Source: JAWPMT01 sp965267435
Lineage (GTDB): Bacteria > Bacteroidota > Bacteroidia > Cytophagales > Cyclobacteriaceae
NCBI GenBank assembly: GCA_965267435.1
Contig: OZ253960.1
Coordinates: 2,480,001-2,544,000, forward strand
DNA length: 64,000 bases
Direction: 5' to 3'
Of the stretch, positions 55,661 through 64,000 are shown one piece after another; within the stretch, counting starts at the first letter, position 1, and every line of letters begins with the position of its first letter. Under the pieces are notes generated by a model. The model was not told where the DNA came from, searched no databases, and saw only the letters and a list, made by a program, of their open reading frames with translations. A program made the translations under genes and the position numbers.

Positions 55661-57214
55661 ATGATAAGTTATAGCAAGAACCTCAGATACGATATACCAG
55701 CTGCCATAGTAGTTTTCCTTGTCGCCCTTCCTCTTTGTCTTGGAATCGCATTAGCCTCCGGCGCCCCCCTTTTTTCAGGGCTCATCGCCGGGATCTGCGG
55801 CGGAATCATCATCGGATTCCTTAGTGGGAGCCACCTCAGTGTGAGTGGACCAGCAGCGGGACTCACGGTCATCGTTCTCACTGCGATCGAGACCCTAGAG
55901 GCCTACGAGACATTTCTCCTGGCTGTTGCCTTGGGTGGTGTCTTCCAATTTATTTTGGGCTCTATCAGAGCAGGTATCATCGGGCACTTTTTTCCGTCCT
56001 CTGTGATCAAGGGGATGCTGTCCGCCATCGGGTTGATTCTCATTCTAAAGCAGATCCCTCACGCACTGGGAGACGATAGGGATTATGAGGGTGATGATGC
56101 CTTCTTCCAGCCTGATGGTGAAAACACTTTCACGGAGATCATATTGGCTCTCCAAAACATCGACCCTGGAGCGCTGCTCATCGCCTTGATGTGCATAGTG
56201 GTACTTATTTCGATGGATCGATTCAAACTCAACAAGATCGTTCCAGGACCCCTTGTTGCCGTAGTATTGGCCGTGGGGATCAACGAAGTGTTTTATGGCG
56301 TGCTGAATCCAGGCATGTACTTGTCCGGAGATCACCTGGTCAACCTACCTGTGGCCGAGGATTACAATGAATTTATCAGCTTCTTCACCCTGCCCGACTT
56401 CACCCAGATCACCAATCCGCAGGTCTATGTAACGGCGGCGACTATCGCCCTTATTGCCAGCTTGGAAACGCTCCTGAGTCTGGATGCGGTAGATAAACTA
56501 GACCCCTACAAACGCATAGCGCCGACCAACCGGGAGTTGAAGGCGCAAGGTGTCGGCAACTTCGTGTCAGGAATGATTGGCGGCTTGCCAATTACGGCTG
56601 TAATCGTTCGGAGTACTGCCAATGTAAGTTCCGGAGGGCGAACGAAGGTTTCGGCGATCGTTCACGGCTTCCTGTTGCTTTTTGCCGTAGCGTTTATTCC
56701 CAACATCATCAATAAGATACCTTTGGCGGCGCTGGCGGCTATTCTCTTGCAAGTCGGGTTCAAACTCACCAAGCCCTCACTCTATCGTCAGCTCTATGCA
56801 AAAGGGTGGGATCAGTTTGCCCCTTTTATCATCACAATTCTTGCGATCCTCTTTACGGACTTGTTAAAAGGTATTTCCATAGGTATTGTAGTGGGGATCA
56901 TTTTTGTGATGAAGGCAAATTTGCACCAGGCGATCACTGTGAAAGAGGAAGGCAAAAAGTTCCTTATCAAATTGGAGAAGGACGTCTCATTCCTTAACAA
57001 GGCTTTTCTGCGTCGCACGCTAAAGAGCATTCCGGATGACTCGCATGTAGTATTCGATGTCAGTAAAGCCGTGTGGGTGGACGATGACATCCTCGAAACC
57101 ATCGATGACTTCAAGGCTACTGCGGAGTCAGAAAACGTAACGATCGAGATGATCAAACCCACGGAGAAACAAGAAGAGGACTCGGACGAAGAGGAAGTAA
57201 TTACTGAAGGCTAG
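55661..57214 (+). CDS. SulP-family anion transporter with STAS domain
   Basis: 517 residues. N-terminal SulP segment DIPAAIVVFLVALPLCLGIA and SGPAAGLTVIVLTAIETLEA, with the central ASLETLLSLDAVDKLDPYKR and NFVSGMIGGLPITAVIVRSTA motifs. About 12 to 14 TM helices span residues 8-420. A short STAS domain (about 430-505, VVFDVSKAVWVDDDILETID) and an acidic tail follow. In Bacteroidota this subtype often accompanies carbonic anhydrase and is suspected to move bicarbonate; no such neighbour is seen here, so sulfate or bicarbonate both remain possible. Confidence 0.9.
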   Translation: MISYSKNLRYDIPAAIVVFLVALPLCLGIALASGAPLFSGLIAGICGGIIIGFLSGSHLSVSGPAAGLTVIVLTAIETLEAYETFLLAVALGGVFQFILGSIRAGIIGHFFPSSVIKGMLSAIGLILILKQIPHALGDDRDYEGDDAFFQPDGENTFTEIILALQNIDPGALLIALMCIVVLISMDRFKLNKIVPGPLVAVVLAVGINEVFYGVLNPGMYLSGDHLVNLPVAEDYNEFISFFTLPDFTQITNPQVYVTAATIALIASLETLLSLDAVDKLDPYKRIAPTNRELKAQGVGNFVSGMIGGLPITAVIVRSTANVSSGGRTKVSAIVHGFLLLFAVAFIPNIINKIPLAALAAILLQVGFKLTKPSLYRQLYAKGWDQFAPFIITILAILFTDLLKGISIGIVVGIIFVMKANLHQAITVKEEGKKFLIKLEKDVSFLNKAFLRRTLKSIPDDSHVVFDVSKAVWVDDDILETIDDFKATAESENVTIEMIKPTEKQEEDSDEEEVITEG

Positions 57215-57245
57215 AATACTCCGTAAGGTTATTCGTTAATCATTC

Positions 57246-57461
57246 GTGCAACACCGCCACCGTCCAGGAATACGTCCATCCGGGCTGAGGATCCTCTTCC
57301 TCGCCATCCTCCTAGTAATCGTAGGGCCGGGCACAAGTAGTTGTTCGCGAGGACATACCGTCAAGGTCGTCAAACGCAAGAAGCACTATGGCTGGTTCGA
57401 CGGCAAAAAGGATCGCGGTAAAAAGCGCACGAAGACAGTGAAGTACAAACGGAAGCGCTAA
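57246..57461 (+). CDS. Small, highly basic putative lipoprotein (GTG start)
   Basis: 71 residues from a GTG start; there is no ATG in the frame. A hydrophobic helix (residues about 16-30, RILFLAILLVIVGPG) ends in TSSC, a lipobox-like cysteine (33). The rest is strongly basic (KVVKRKKHYGWFDGKKDRGK continuing KRTKTVKYKRKR) with no acidic patch. Lies 31 bases after the SulP gene, same direction. Not recognised; similar basic lipoproteins occur in Bacteroidota. Confidence 0.55.
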   Translation: MQHRHRPGIRPSGLRILFLAILLVIVGPGTSSCSRGHTVKVVKRKKHYGWFDGKKDRGKKRTKTVKYKRKR

Positions 57462-57562
57462 CGACACTATCCCTCCTCGTTTTTCACCTGTAAGCATTGG
57501 ACAAGCGGTTTATTTTAACCAACCTTGCGTTCCTTTGTTATACTCTAAAAACACCCAAACTA

Positions 57563-58063
57563 ATGGCACAAATTACTCTGGGCGGCAATCCCGTCAACAC
57601 TTCTGGTGACCTCCCCGCAATCGGCAGCAAAGCACCTGGATTCCAGCTTGTCAAGCAGGATCTGTCTGATGTATCGCTTTCCGATTTCGCCGGGAAGAGA
57701 GTGATCCTGAATATTTTCCCAAGTGTAGACACCTCGGTTTGCGCTGCTTCGATTCGTAAATTCAACGAAGAAGCTGCTGCCCTTGACAACACTGTCGTTT
57801 TGTGTATTTCCGCTGACCTGCCCTTTGCTCAAGCCAGGTTTTGTGGCGCCGAAAACATTGAGAACGTAGTCACCCTCTCATCCTTCCGTGATGGAGGCGC
57901 ATTTAGCAATGCTTATGGCGTAGCATTCAGTGATGGCGGGTTCAAAGGCCTGAATGCTCGCGCAGTGGTGATTTTAGACGAGTCCGGCACTGTCAAATAC
58001 ACGGAACTTGTGCCTGAGGTAGGACAAGAGCCTAACTACACCTCAGCGCTCGGAGCGCTGTAA
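57563..58063 (+). CDS. tpx: Thiol peroxidase
   Basis: 166 residues; atypical 2-Cys peroxiredoxin that reduces peroxides with thioredoxin. Start chosen at ATG 57563 (MAQITLGGNPVNTSGDLP), which matches Tpx exactly; the earlier ATG 57497 is upstream of the conserved region. Peroxidatic Cys60 (SVDTSVCAASIRKF) and resolving Cys94 (ARFCGAENIENV) are present. Ends 13 bases from the convergent OmpA-family gene. Confidence 0.95.
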   Translation: MAQITLGGNPVNTSGDLPAIGSKAPGFQLVKQDLSDVSLSDFAGKRVILNIFPSVDTSVCAASIRKFNEEAAALDNTVVLCISADLPFAQARFCGAENIENVVTLSSFRDGGAFSNAYGVAFSDGGFKGLNARAVVILDESGTVKYTELVPEVGQEPNYTSALGAL

Positions 58064-58076
58064 TTTCCAGTACGGT

Positions 58077-59612
58077 CTATTTCTCGACGATCGTGAATTC
58101 GACTCGCCGATTGAGTCTGCGCGTCTCTTCTTGCTCGTTGGACGCTATCGGCGAGTTGCCTCCGTATCCACGGCTGTCAACACGGCCCGCAGCGATGCCG
58201 CTTTCCACAATGTAGTCTCGTACCCGGCGAGCCCGGCGTTTCGATAGCTCCAGGTTCTTCGTGGGATCACCCACATTATCGGTATGCCCTTTTACCAGAA
58301 TGCGCAACGAGGGATTGGTCTGCATCATCTCCACGACCCTGTCTAGTTCCTGCTCGGACCCTCCGATGAACTCAGTGGTCCCCCTTTGAAAAAGCACATT
58401 CTCCAACTGGACCGTAGCACCTACGGCCAGCGGCGCGATCTCAAGACGAAACAGGTTGGTACTTTGCAGTTCCGTCGCAGTCAGGAATCGCTCGAGCGTC
58501 AGATAACCCACTGCCTCCACTTCTAAGGACAGGTCGGCCAGCTCACTCCTGGGAAGGATCACCGACGAGACACCAGAAAAAGTCGTGTCTAACTCAAGAC
58601 CTTGAAACCAGAAATCGCCGCTTACCTTCTCCCCTGTCTCCGAATCATATAGATGAAATTCTCGGGACAGGATATCTACCTCCGACTGTGGCAAGATGAC
58701 GGAGTCCAACTCTGGTGGCTCCACCGGATCAAGAAGCTTGATGCGTCTGATGTCCCCGTAGCCATCGCTGTTTTGAGTGGAAACGAAGTAAGCATAATCA
58801 CCCGCTAACTGGAAGGATGTTTCAGCCCCGCTGGAATTGATGGTATCGCCCAGATTCTTGGGGGCAGTCCAGTTTTGCCAGGTATCGTCGAGACGATCGC
58901 TTGAATAGACGTCGAAGCTGCCTTGGCCGTCGCGCCCATTGGATGACCAGTAGATCGTTTTCTTATCTGCTGAAAGGAAAGGCGTGAACTCCTGAAATGC
59001 CGTGTTGATCGTATATCCCAGATTCTTGGGGAAACTCCAGGCACCACTCGACTTCCTCAGTGACACGTATATATCTTCCACGCCATAGGAATTTCGCCCC
59101 TCCATTGACATCAGGAGCACATTACCATCTGGTGTGATATAGCCAGAGAAAAATTCGCTCTTATTATCGAAATAGGGAATGTTGATGTCTGCGACCGCGG
59201 AGTCTGCATCCAAAGGGGCTACCAGGATTTCTGACGTGTGGGTATTGAAATAAGGCGTCACCTCCCCAAACACAAGGTTGCCCCCCACGATGCCGAAGGG
59301 AATGCTCAACGAAGCCGAGTCAGCAAAAGTCAATTCGACGTCTCCTGCCCATTCGTCACTTGCGGTTGCAAGCCAAAGGCTACCTGGATTTAGATTACCT
59401 CCCCGATTACCAGGGTACTTGAGCTTGGTGTACACCATCTGGGAGCCATCGTAGCTCAGAGCAACGTAGTTTTCGTCGTAGGGGGAATTGAGCGAATCCA
59501 TAGACTGAGGGCCACTCTCGAATGCCAACTGGGCGCAAATAGGCGTCGAAAGCAAGCTCAGAGCTAAGATTATATTGCACTTATTTGTGATAAAATTTAA
59601 CTTTTTTAACAT
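58077..59612 (-). CDS. PD40-repeat / OmpA-family outer-membrane protein
   Basis: 511 residues from ATG 59612 (MLKKLNFITNKCNIILALSL); the upstream ATG 59639 would give a weaker signal peptide. Mature domains: six-bladed WD40-like PD40 repeats (about 40-290; PFLSADKKTIYWSSNGRDGQ), a linker domain, and a C-terminal OmpA peptidoglycan-binding domain (about 400-511). The OmpA core is LVKGHTDNVGDPTKNLELSK and VDSRGYGGNSPIASN. This is the layout of PorE/Pal-like proteins that tie the outer membrane to peptidoglycan, some linked to type IX secretion. Confidence 0.9.
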   Translation of the reverse strand: MLKKLNFITNKCNIILALSLLSTPICAQLAFESGPQSMDSLNSPYDENYVALSYDGSQMVYTKLKYPGNRGGNLNPGSLWLATASDEWAGDVELTFADSASLSIPFGIVGGNLVFGEVTPYFNTHTSEILVAPLDADSAVADINIPYFDNKSEFFSGYITPDGNVLLMSMEGRNSYGVEDIYVSLRKSSGAWSFPKNLGYTINTAFQEFTPFLSADKKTIYWSSNGRDGQGSFDVYSSDRLDDTWQNWTAPKNLGDTINSSGAETSFQLAGDYAYFVSTQNSDGYGDIRRIKLLDPVEPPELDSVILPQSEVDILSREFHLYDSETGEKVSGDFWFQGLELDTTFSGVSSVILPRSELADLSLEVEAVGYLTLERFLTATELQSTNLFRLEIAPLAVGATVQLENVLFQRGTTEFIGGSEQELDRVVEMMQTNPSLRILVKGHTDNVGDPTKNLELSKRRARRVRDYIVESGIAAGRVDSRGYGGNSPIASNEQEETRRLNRRVEFTIVEK

Positions 59613-59723
59613 AATTACTTTGAAATATAATCTTATCAATATATAATTGAATTATATTTATCCACTAGATCTTTTTAATTCAGCTTATTGTAGAGCATTT
59701 AAGGTGTATCGAATGAAATTAAG

Positions 59724-59750
59724 TCCCGGTCGTTTCGATCGGGATTTTTT
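59724..59750. terminator. Stem-loop terminator between dehydrogenase and OmpA-family genes
   Basis: TCCCGGTCG-TTT-CGATCGGGA, nine pairs with one G-U, with six T on the plus side and ACTTAATTTC on the minus side. Its T run overlaps the stop of the minus-strand dehydrogenase (59749), so it probably ends that operon. Confidence 0.65.
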
Positions 59751-60669
59751 AGTACCCCTTCTTCCTATCAATCAAATTTAGTAGTTCCTCTCCCGCCTCG
59801 AGTCGCCGATAATTATCGACGATTTGTGGCACTGCTGCCTCTATCTTCGTGACCACAGCAATGTGTGGGGTTATGAAGACCTTTGGGTGTGTCCACAGGG
59901 GACTTCCTTCCGGCAATGGTTCCGTAGGGAAAACATCAAGAAACGCGCCATTTAGCTTGCCTCCGTCTAGGGCCTCGATAATATCTTCATCCACCTGCTG
60001 TCTTCCTCTACCAACGTTGATGAGATACGATCCCTTGTTCATCTGATCAAACAGGCGCTTGGAAAGAATGCCATCAGTTGCACTGGTAGCGGGTAGCATA
60101 CATATCAACAGGTTGATCCGCCCCAGAAAAGAGGCCATTTCATCACCACCGTAAGTAGTAATGCCCGGGACATCCTTCTTCGCCCGGCTCAGCCCATGCA
60201 CGTCAAAACCCAGGTAGTGAAGTTTAGTAGCCAGGTCAGTTCCCAGTTCACCCAAGCCTAGAATGCCGATCGTCACCTTGACTTCAGGGTCAAACTGCTG
60301 ATCCCAGACCTTTGCCTCCTTATCGTGGGCGTACTTGTCAAATTGCCGTTGGAAATAGATCACTGCACCGATGCAGAAATTGGACATCGGATCACTTAGG
60401 TGAGGGCTGACGACTTTCGAAACCTTCATGTCGGCAGGAAGCAGTGGGTCAGACAAAATGTGATCGACGCCTGCCCCCAACGACGCAACAAGCTCTAAGT
60501 TGGGTAGTTTTTCGAAGATCCCTCGCCGGTGATTCCACAGCACGGCCATCCGGACCTGCTGAGGGTCCTTCAACTCCTGCCAAGGGACAACCTGGTCTTC
60601 TCCGAGCTCATCTCTCAACGCCTTGATCCACGGACCCAGGTCCTTGGACACGGAATCTACTAGTAGCAT
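59749..60669 (-). CDS. D-2-hydroxyacid dehydrogenase (GhrA-like)
   Basis: 306 residues, NAD(P)-dependent. Rossmann motif GILGLGELGTDLATKL, catalytic Arg in INVGRGRQQVDEDI and acid/base His in FITPHIAVVTK are present. It resembles glyoxylate/hydroxypyruvate reductase A. Its first about 20 codons overlap the 3' end of the mpg gene by 62 bases in another frame; no better downstream start is evident because MLLVDSVSKDLGPWIKALRD fits the family N-terminus. Last gene of the deacetylase-symporter-mpg operon. Confidence 0.88.
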   Translation of the reverse strand: MLLVDSVSKDLGPWIKALRDELGEDQVVPWQELKDPQQVRMAVLWNHRRGIFEKLPNLELVASLGAGVDHILSDPLLPADMKVSKVVSPHLSDPMSNFCIGAVIYFQRQFDKYAHDKEAKVWDQQFDPEVKVTIGILGLGELGTDLATKLHYLGFDVHGLSRAKKDVPGITTYGGDEMASFLGRINLLICMLPATSATDGILSKRLFDQMNKGSYLINVGRGRQQVDEDIIEALDGGKLNGAFLDVFPTEPLPEGSPLWTHPKVFITPHIAVVTKIEAAVPQIVDNYRRLEAGEELLNLIDRKKGY

Positions 60670-61294
60670 CTTTCTGTTTGGGTTTGCTGATCCATTTACT
60701 GTCTCTTACAAAAAATCGCCAAGGCAGTAGTGCATCTTCTTCTGCATAATCTACTCCTACTCTCCTATCCACTTCAATCTCCATCGCTGACGGCGCACCT
60801 GTCGCTTCGCAGATCCAAATTTCGTCACTCTTGACGAATGATGACCCCAGATGTGTTCGATCAATTGCCAGGGCTTTCGTCACATTGCCCGGCCCTGACG
60901 TCAGTTTGAATCCCTTCGAACCACCCCGCCTTTCTTCCATCACATCTCTCCCTGTCAGGGGCTCTATCGCGCGCACGAGGATCGCATCCGCCAAACCCTC
61001 CCGATTAGTGACGATATTGAGCATTTCGTGGATACCGTAGCAAAGGTATATATAGGCGGTGCCTCCAGGTCCATACATCACCTCGGTTCGTTTGGTTCGC
61101 CTCAAAAATGCATGGCAGGCTCTGTCATTGCGGCCATTGTAGGCCTCTGTCTCGGTAATTCGTCCACCTGTAACCTGACCAGCGACAGTGGTAAACACGA
61201 GCTTGCCAATGAGATCCCTGGCGATCTGCACGACATCGTCTCGCTCATAAAAATCTATTGGAAGTCGTCGGTACGCTTCTTTGACATTGGTCAC
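60608..61294 (-). CDS. 3-methyladenine DNA glycosylase (AAG/Mpg type)
   Basis: 228 residues; removes alkylated purines from DNA. Motifs: IARDLIGKLVFTTV, catalytic Glu in GRITETEAYNG, RACHAFLRRTKRTEVMYGPG, IYLCYGIHEMLNIVT and LTSGPGNVTKALAID. The family normally ends near the PWRFFVRDSKWISKP segment, so about 20 extra residues form a tail. That tail is read from the same DNA as the dehydrogenase N-terminus. Start overlaps the symporter stop by 4 bases. Confidence 0.93.
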   Translation of the reverse strand: MTNVKEAYRRLPIDFYERDDVVQIARDLIGKLVFTTVAGQVTGGRITETEAYNGRNDRACHAFLRRTKRTEVMYGPGGTAYIYLCYGIHEMLNIVTNREGLADAILVRAIEPLTGRDVMEERRGGSKGFKLTSGPGNVTKALAIDRTHLGSSFVKSDEIWICEATGAPSAMEIEVDRRVGVDYAEEDALLPWRFFVRDSKWISKPKQKDATSRFRVQGPGSVDQGVER

Positions 61295-62973
61295 GAGTTA
61301 GCAGCCGGTTTATTTGACTGCAGCACCTGGATCATAAAACCGAATATCACGGTCATCAGGCAACCGACCACATTGTACATCAGGTAGCTAAATGTCAGCA
61401 CTCCCGCCACTGTCAGGAAGTGACAGCTCAGGACTACACCTTGCGCAAGCAAGGCTGCGTAAAATACCGCCGTCCCCTTTACATATTTGAAGAAAAAAGC
61501 GACGATAAAAATACCAAGTATAGTACCATAGAAAATTGACCCCATAATATTGACAGCCTCTATGAGATTTTCGGAGCTCTTGGCAATAAATGCGAATAGT
61601 ATGGCCAAGGCGCCCCAAAGAAGTGTAATACCCTTCGAAGCCATCAAATAGTGCCTTTCGCTCGCCTCTGATTTAAAAAATCGCTTGTAAAAATCAACCG
61701 CAGTAGTTGATGCAAGTGCACTTATTTCCGAGGACGTGCTGGACATGGCCGCCGATAGAATGACTGCTATCAGAAGGCCTATCAAACCATGCGGCAAGTA
61801 ATTGAGTATGAAGGTCAGAAAAACATAATCGGAGTCCTTGGTCATGATTTCCTCATCGACTTCGGAGATCAGCGCTTTGGTGGCATCTCTGACTTTTCTC
61901 GACTCCTCATCCAGTCTCACAAGCTCTTCGCTGTTGCCAGACTCCACAAAGTCCAGGGCAGCTTGCTTTCGTTGCTCGATAAGCCCTTCGTAACTGTCCT
62001 GGAGCATAGCCAACTCAGTGGCCTTACCGTTCGACTCGAGAATTCGCAAAGACTGCTCTTTGAAGTGAACCGGTGGGGCATAGAATATGTAGAACACGTA
62101 AACCATGACCCCCGTAAAGAGGATGAAGAACATCATGGGCACTTTCAGCACGGCGTTAAACATAAGGCCCATCTTGCTTGCCCTGACATCCTTACCACCC
62201 AAGTATCGTTGTACCTGTGATTGATCGGTTCCGAAGTAAGACAATGCCAGGAACAGGCCCCCAGTCATTCCAGACCAAAATGTGTAACGCTTCTCAAAAT
62301 TGATGTCGAAATCCACCGCTTGCGTCTTGTTCAGCGCTCCAGCGATGCTAAAAGCATCAGTAAAAGACACGTGATCGCCGATGTAAGATATGAGCATGAA
62401 AAACGCAAAAAACATGCCTCCCATAATCACCGCCATTTGCTGCTTTTGGGTAATACTCACTGCTTTGGTTCCACCTGATACTGTGTAAATGGTGACCAGT
62501 AAGCCCGTGACCAGGATGGTGAAATCCAGGTTCCAATTGAGTATAGAAGAAAGGACAATCGCTGGAGCATAGATCGTGATACCCGCCTGAAGCCCCCTTT
62601 GGATCAGGAAGATCATCGCCCCGAGCGCCCGTGATTTCGCATCGAAGCGCGTTTCCAAGTATTCGTACGCTGTATAAACCTTGAGCTTGTAATAAATGGG
62701 GATAAAAACGGTCATCACGATGATCATCGCTATGGGCTGTCCAAAGTAGTTTTGCACGAATCCCATGCCACTCTCGTATCCTTGACCCGGGGTAGAAATA
62801 AAAGTGATAGCACTCGCTTGTGTTGCCATGACTGAAAGGCCGATCGTACTCCACTTCATAGAGCTGCCCCTCAGGTAGCTATCCATGTCCTTCTGCCCTC
62901 TCGTCTTCCACACCCCATAGGCAACGATGAAGAGAAGTGTACCAAACAGTACAATAAAATCAAGATAATCCAT
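61291..62973 (-). CDS. Sodium:solute symporter (SSS family)
   Basis: 560 residues, about 13 to 14 TM helices. Core: TM1-like LDFIVLFGTLLFIVAYGVWK, the STPGQGYESGMGF and TVSGGTKAVSITQKQQMAVI segments, and the late SSS signature AAMSSTSSEISALASTTAVD. A soluble, charged helical insertion (about 325-385, EGLIEQRKQAALDFVESGNS) lies in one loop. It follows the deacetylase gene by 9 bases and overlaps mpg by 4. Likely imports the product released by the deacetylase, probably a sugar or sialic-acid-like solute; that is inference. Confidence 0.93.
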   Translation of the reverse strand: MDYLDFIVLFGTLLFIVAYGVWKTRGQKDMDSYLRGSSMKWSTIGLSVMATQASAITFISTPGQGYESGMGFVQNYFGQPIAMIIVMTVFIPIYYKLKVYTAYEYLETRFDAKSRALGAMIFLIQRGLQAGITIYAPAIVLSSILNWNLDFTILVTGLLVTIYTVSGGTKAVSITQKQQMAVIMGGMFFAFFMLISYIGDHVSFTDAFSIAGALNKTQAVDFDINFEKRYTFWSGMTGGLFLALSYFGTDQSQVQRYLGGKDVRASKMGLMFNAVLKVPMMFFILFTGVMVYVFYIFYAPPVHFKEQSLRILESNGKATELAMLQDSYEGLIEQRKQAALDFVESGNSEELVRLDEESRKVRDATKALISEVDEEIMTKDSDYVFLTFILNYLPHGLIGLLIAVILSAAMSSTSSEISALASTTAVDFYKRFFKSEASERHYLMASKGITLLWGALAILFAFIAKSSENLIEAVNIMGSIFYGTILGIFIVAFFFKYVKGTAVFYAALLAQGVVLSCHFLTVAGVLTFSYLMYNVVGCLMTVIFGFMIQVLQSNKPAANS

Positions 62974-62982
62974 GCGGGATGC

Positions 62983-64000
62983 TTAGTTGGAAGGAGAAGT
63001 GCTGCTTAGGGACAATAGGTTCGCCAGTATCCTGTAAGGTCCTGGTATCCCTGCCGGCAATTCCCGAAACCAGGAGTAACCCGAATACACATAGTAGCCA
63101 TTGCCATACTTGGCAATGAGCAGGCCTCCATTCTTGGGATCTTCACCTGGATCGTTGGAGCTTAGAATCGGCTGAAACTCCTCCCCCCATTCACCTGCAA
63201 AGTACAGGCCCCTCTCCTGTACCCAACCTTCAAAGTCCTGGCCGGTAATCTTGTTGGGCGCATTCATGGCCGGATGATCCTTCGCAAGGATCCGCACATC
63301 AGCATCCTCCACTGTGACACGATCCCTCGAGAGTGTGAGGGAAAATGGCGCAATCCGATCCGTTACCAGGCGACGAGAGGTATTGTACTGGACGACTACT
63401 GTACCTCCCTGCTCCGCATATTGAAATAGTTCCTCGTTTTTGTAAGTGAGCCAATCCACCGTATTGAACGCCCGAACTCCAAGAAGGACGGCATCGTATT
63501 GACGCAAGTTTTCGGCCACCACCTCATCTTTCGACAATGTCTCCACCTGATAGCCGATCTGCGTAAGATTAGTAGGTAGTGCGTCACCTGCACCTTCGAT
63601 GTACGCTATTCTTTGTCCCTGTTTTTTCACATCGACCCTCACCAACTTGACCTCCGAATCGGAGAATAAAGTTTGCAGCGGAAAGTGATCGTACTCTATC
63701 ACCTGCATGCCTTTACCATAGACATCGCCTGATGAGAGCTCCGCCTCGAACTGTGCAAAAGCAGTTTCTTGTCCCCTTGAAGGAGTGATGGAGAAGCCAA
63801 ACGTCTGCTCTTCACCTTTCATCGTCAGATCGAAGGTCACCTCATTCGGAGAAATACTCCAGCCCTGCGGCACTTTGGGGCGCAAGACACCAGATACCTG
63901 CTCTTTACCAGCTTTTAATTGCACGGAAATACCTTTGCTATTGTCATCGCCGAAGACGAGCACCTCGCTTTCTACGTTGACCATGATCGGCGGAGTGACG
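62983..64000 (-). CDS. PIG-L-family deacetylase, C-terminal part (partial, N-terminus off right edge)
   Basis: The frame is open to base 64000 and no start fits at the edge; the Met at 63984 is internal. About 338 codons remain. The stretch resembles the C-terminal half of large (about 820-residue) Bacteroidota PIG-L/LmbE deacetylases: a beta domain, then a glutamine-amidotransferase-like fold (AIYEGAGDALPTNLTQIGYQ-type region IAYIEGAGDALPTNLT) and QDFEGWVQERGLYFAGEWGE near the end, with YSGYSWFRELPAGIPGPYRI. The catalytic N-terminal domain would lie to the right. Gap of 9 bases to the symporter. Confidence 0.75.
   Translation of the reverse strand, partial: VTPPIMVNVESEVLVFGDDNSKGISVQLKAGKEQVSGVLRPKVPQGWSISPNEVTFDLTMKGEEQTFGFSITPSRGQETAFAQFEAELSSGDVYGKGMQVIEYDHFPLQTLFSDSEVKLVRVDVKKQGQRIAYIEGAGDALPTNLTQIGYQVETLSKDEVVAENLRQYDAVLLGVRAFNTVDWLTYKNEELFQYAEQGGTVVVQYNTSRRLVTDRIAPFSLTLSRDRVTVEDADVRILAKDHPAMNAPNKITGQDFEGWVQERGLYFAGEWGEEFQPILSSNDPGEDPKNGGLLIAKYGNGYYVYSGYSWFRELPAGIPGPYRILANLLSLSSTSPSN

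Noticed and set aside
57312..57497. 61-codon minus-strand frame opposite the basic lipoprotein
   Set aside because: The plus-strand frame has helix plus lipobox and a downstream position in a co-directional run; the minus frame shows nothing recognisable.
57497..57562. N-terminal extension of tpx that could be read as a signal peptide
   Set aside because: Tpx starts at MAQITLGG in the family; the 22 extra residues are not a convincing signal.

Overview
The window is a chromosomal segment of a Bacteroidota bacterium, most likely a marine-type member of the Cytophagales. That placement is inferred from the gene families: SusC-era style TonB receptor with a carboxypeptidase-like N-terminal domain, DUF5777/YceI/DUF2452/DUF3127/DUF2911/DUF302 proteins, PD40-OmpA lipoprotein-like envelope protein, a PIG-L deacetylase beside a sodium:solute symporter, menaquinone synthesis, and TAnnTTTG-like promoter elements with few Shine-Dalgarno sequences. 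It is gene-dense, with about 56 protein genes. I found no tRNA, rRNA, CRISPR array, insertion sequence, prophage or origin.

Layout. 1-4967 (minus): an RND efflux pump (cut by the left edge) with its adaptor, then an orphan histidine kinase. 5087-10135 (plus): a large secreted BNR/VPS10-like protein, lhgO and lipoprotein msrB. 10077-15513: a YheT-like hydrolase, a heme/iron-type TonB receptor, and a tight DUF5777-YceI-cytochrome-like operon. 15549-17956: small conserved Bacteroidota genes, including a 52-residue membrane protein at 16006-16164. 18107-25472: a signalling island with a Cache-HAMP-SpoIIE phosphatase, a kinase plus receiver-pseudophosphatase operon on the minus strand, and a SiaB-SiaC-coiled-coil membrane protein operon on the plus strand. 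25508-28748: a hotdog protein, a BrkB/YihY membrane protein and a membrane metallophosphoesterase. 28818-35382: a complete TetR-TolC-adaptor-RND pump operon. 35498-40027: a hydrolase and full-length purL. 40022-40845: a PIN toxin-antitoxin pair between near-identical inverted repeats. 40846-45177: hisG-hisD-hisC-hisB. 45304-52283: a universal stress protein, then menA-argS-ctlX-guanidino hydrolase in overlapping frames, divergent from arginine decarboxylase. 52277-55370: a TPR protein, an MpaB-type oxygenase and an unassigned Bacteroidota protein. 55661-58063: SulP transporter, a small basic lipoprotein and tpx. 58077-64000 (minus): PD40-OmpA protein, then a deacetylase-symporter-mpg-hydroxyacid dehydrogenase operon cut by the right edge.

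The most interesting system is the 18-25.5 kb signalling island. It looks like a Bacteroidota version of the Pseudomonas SiaABCD partner-switching pathway. A SpoIIE phosphatase (SiaA-like), a SiaB kinase and a SiaC target with threonine at position 68 are present. A membrane coiled-coil protein occupies the place of the SiaD diguanylate cyclase, and a histidine kinase plus a receiver fused to a degenerate SpoIIE domain are added. Other notable points are the arginine/citrulline cluster, the SSB-like C-terminal tip of the DUF3127 protein, the toxin-antitoxin cassette at the end of a shortened his operon, and the unusual number of tail-to-tail gene pairs that touch or overlap with no terminator between them.
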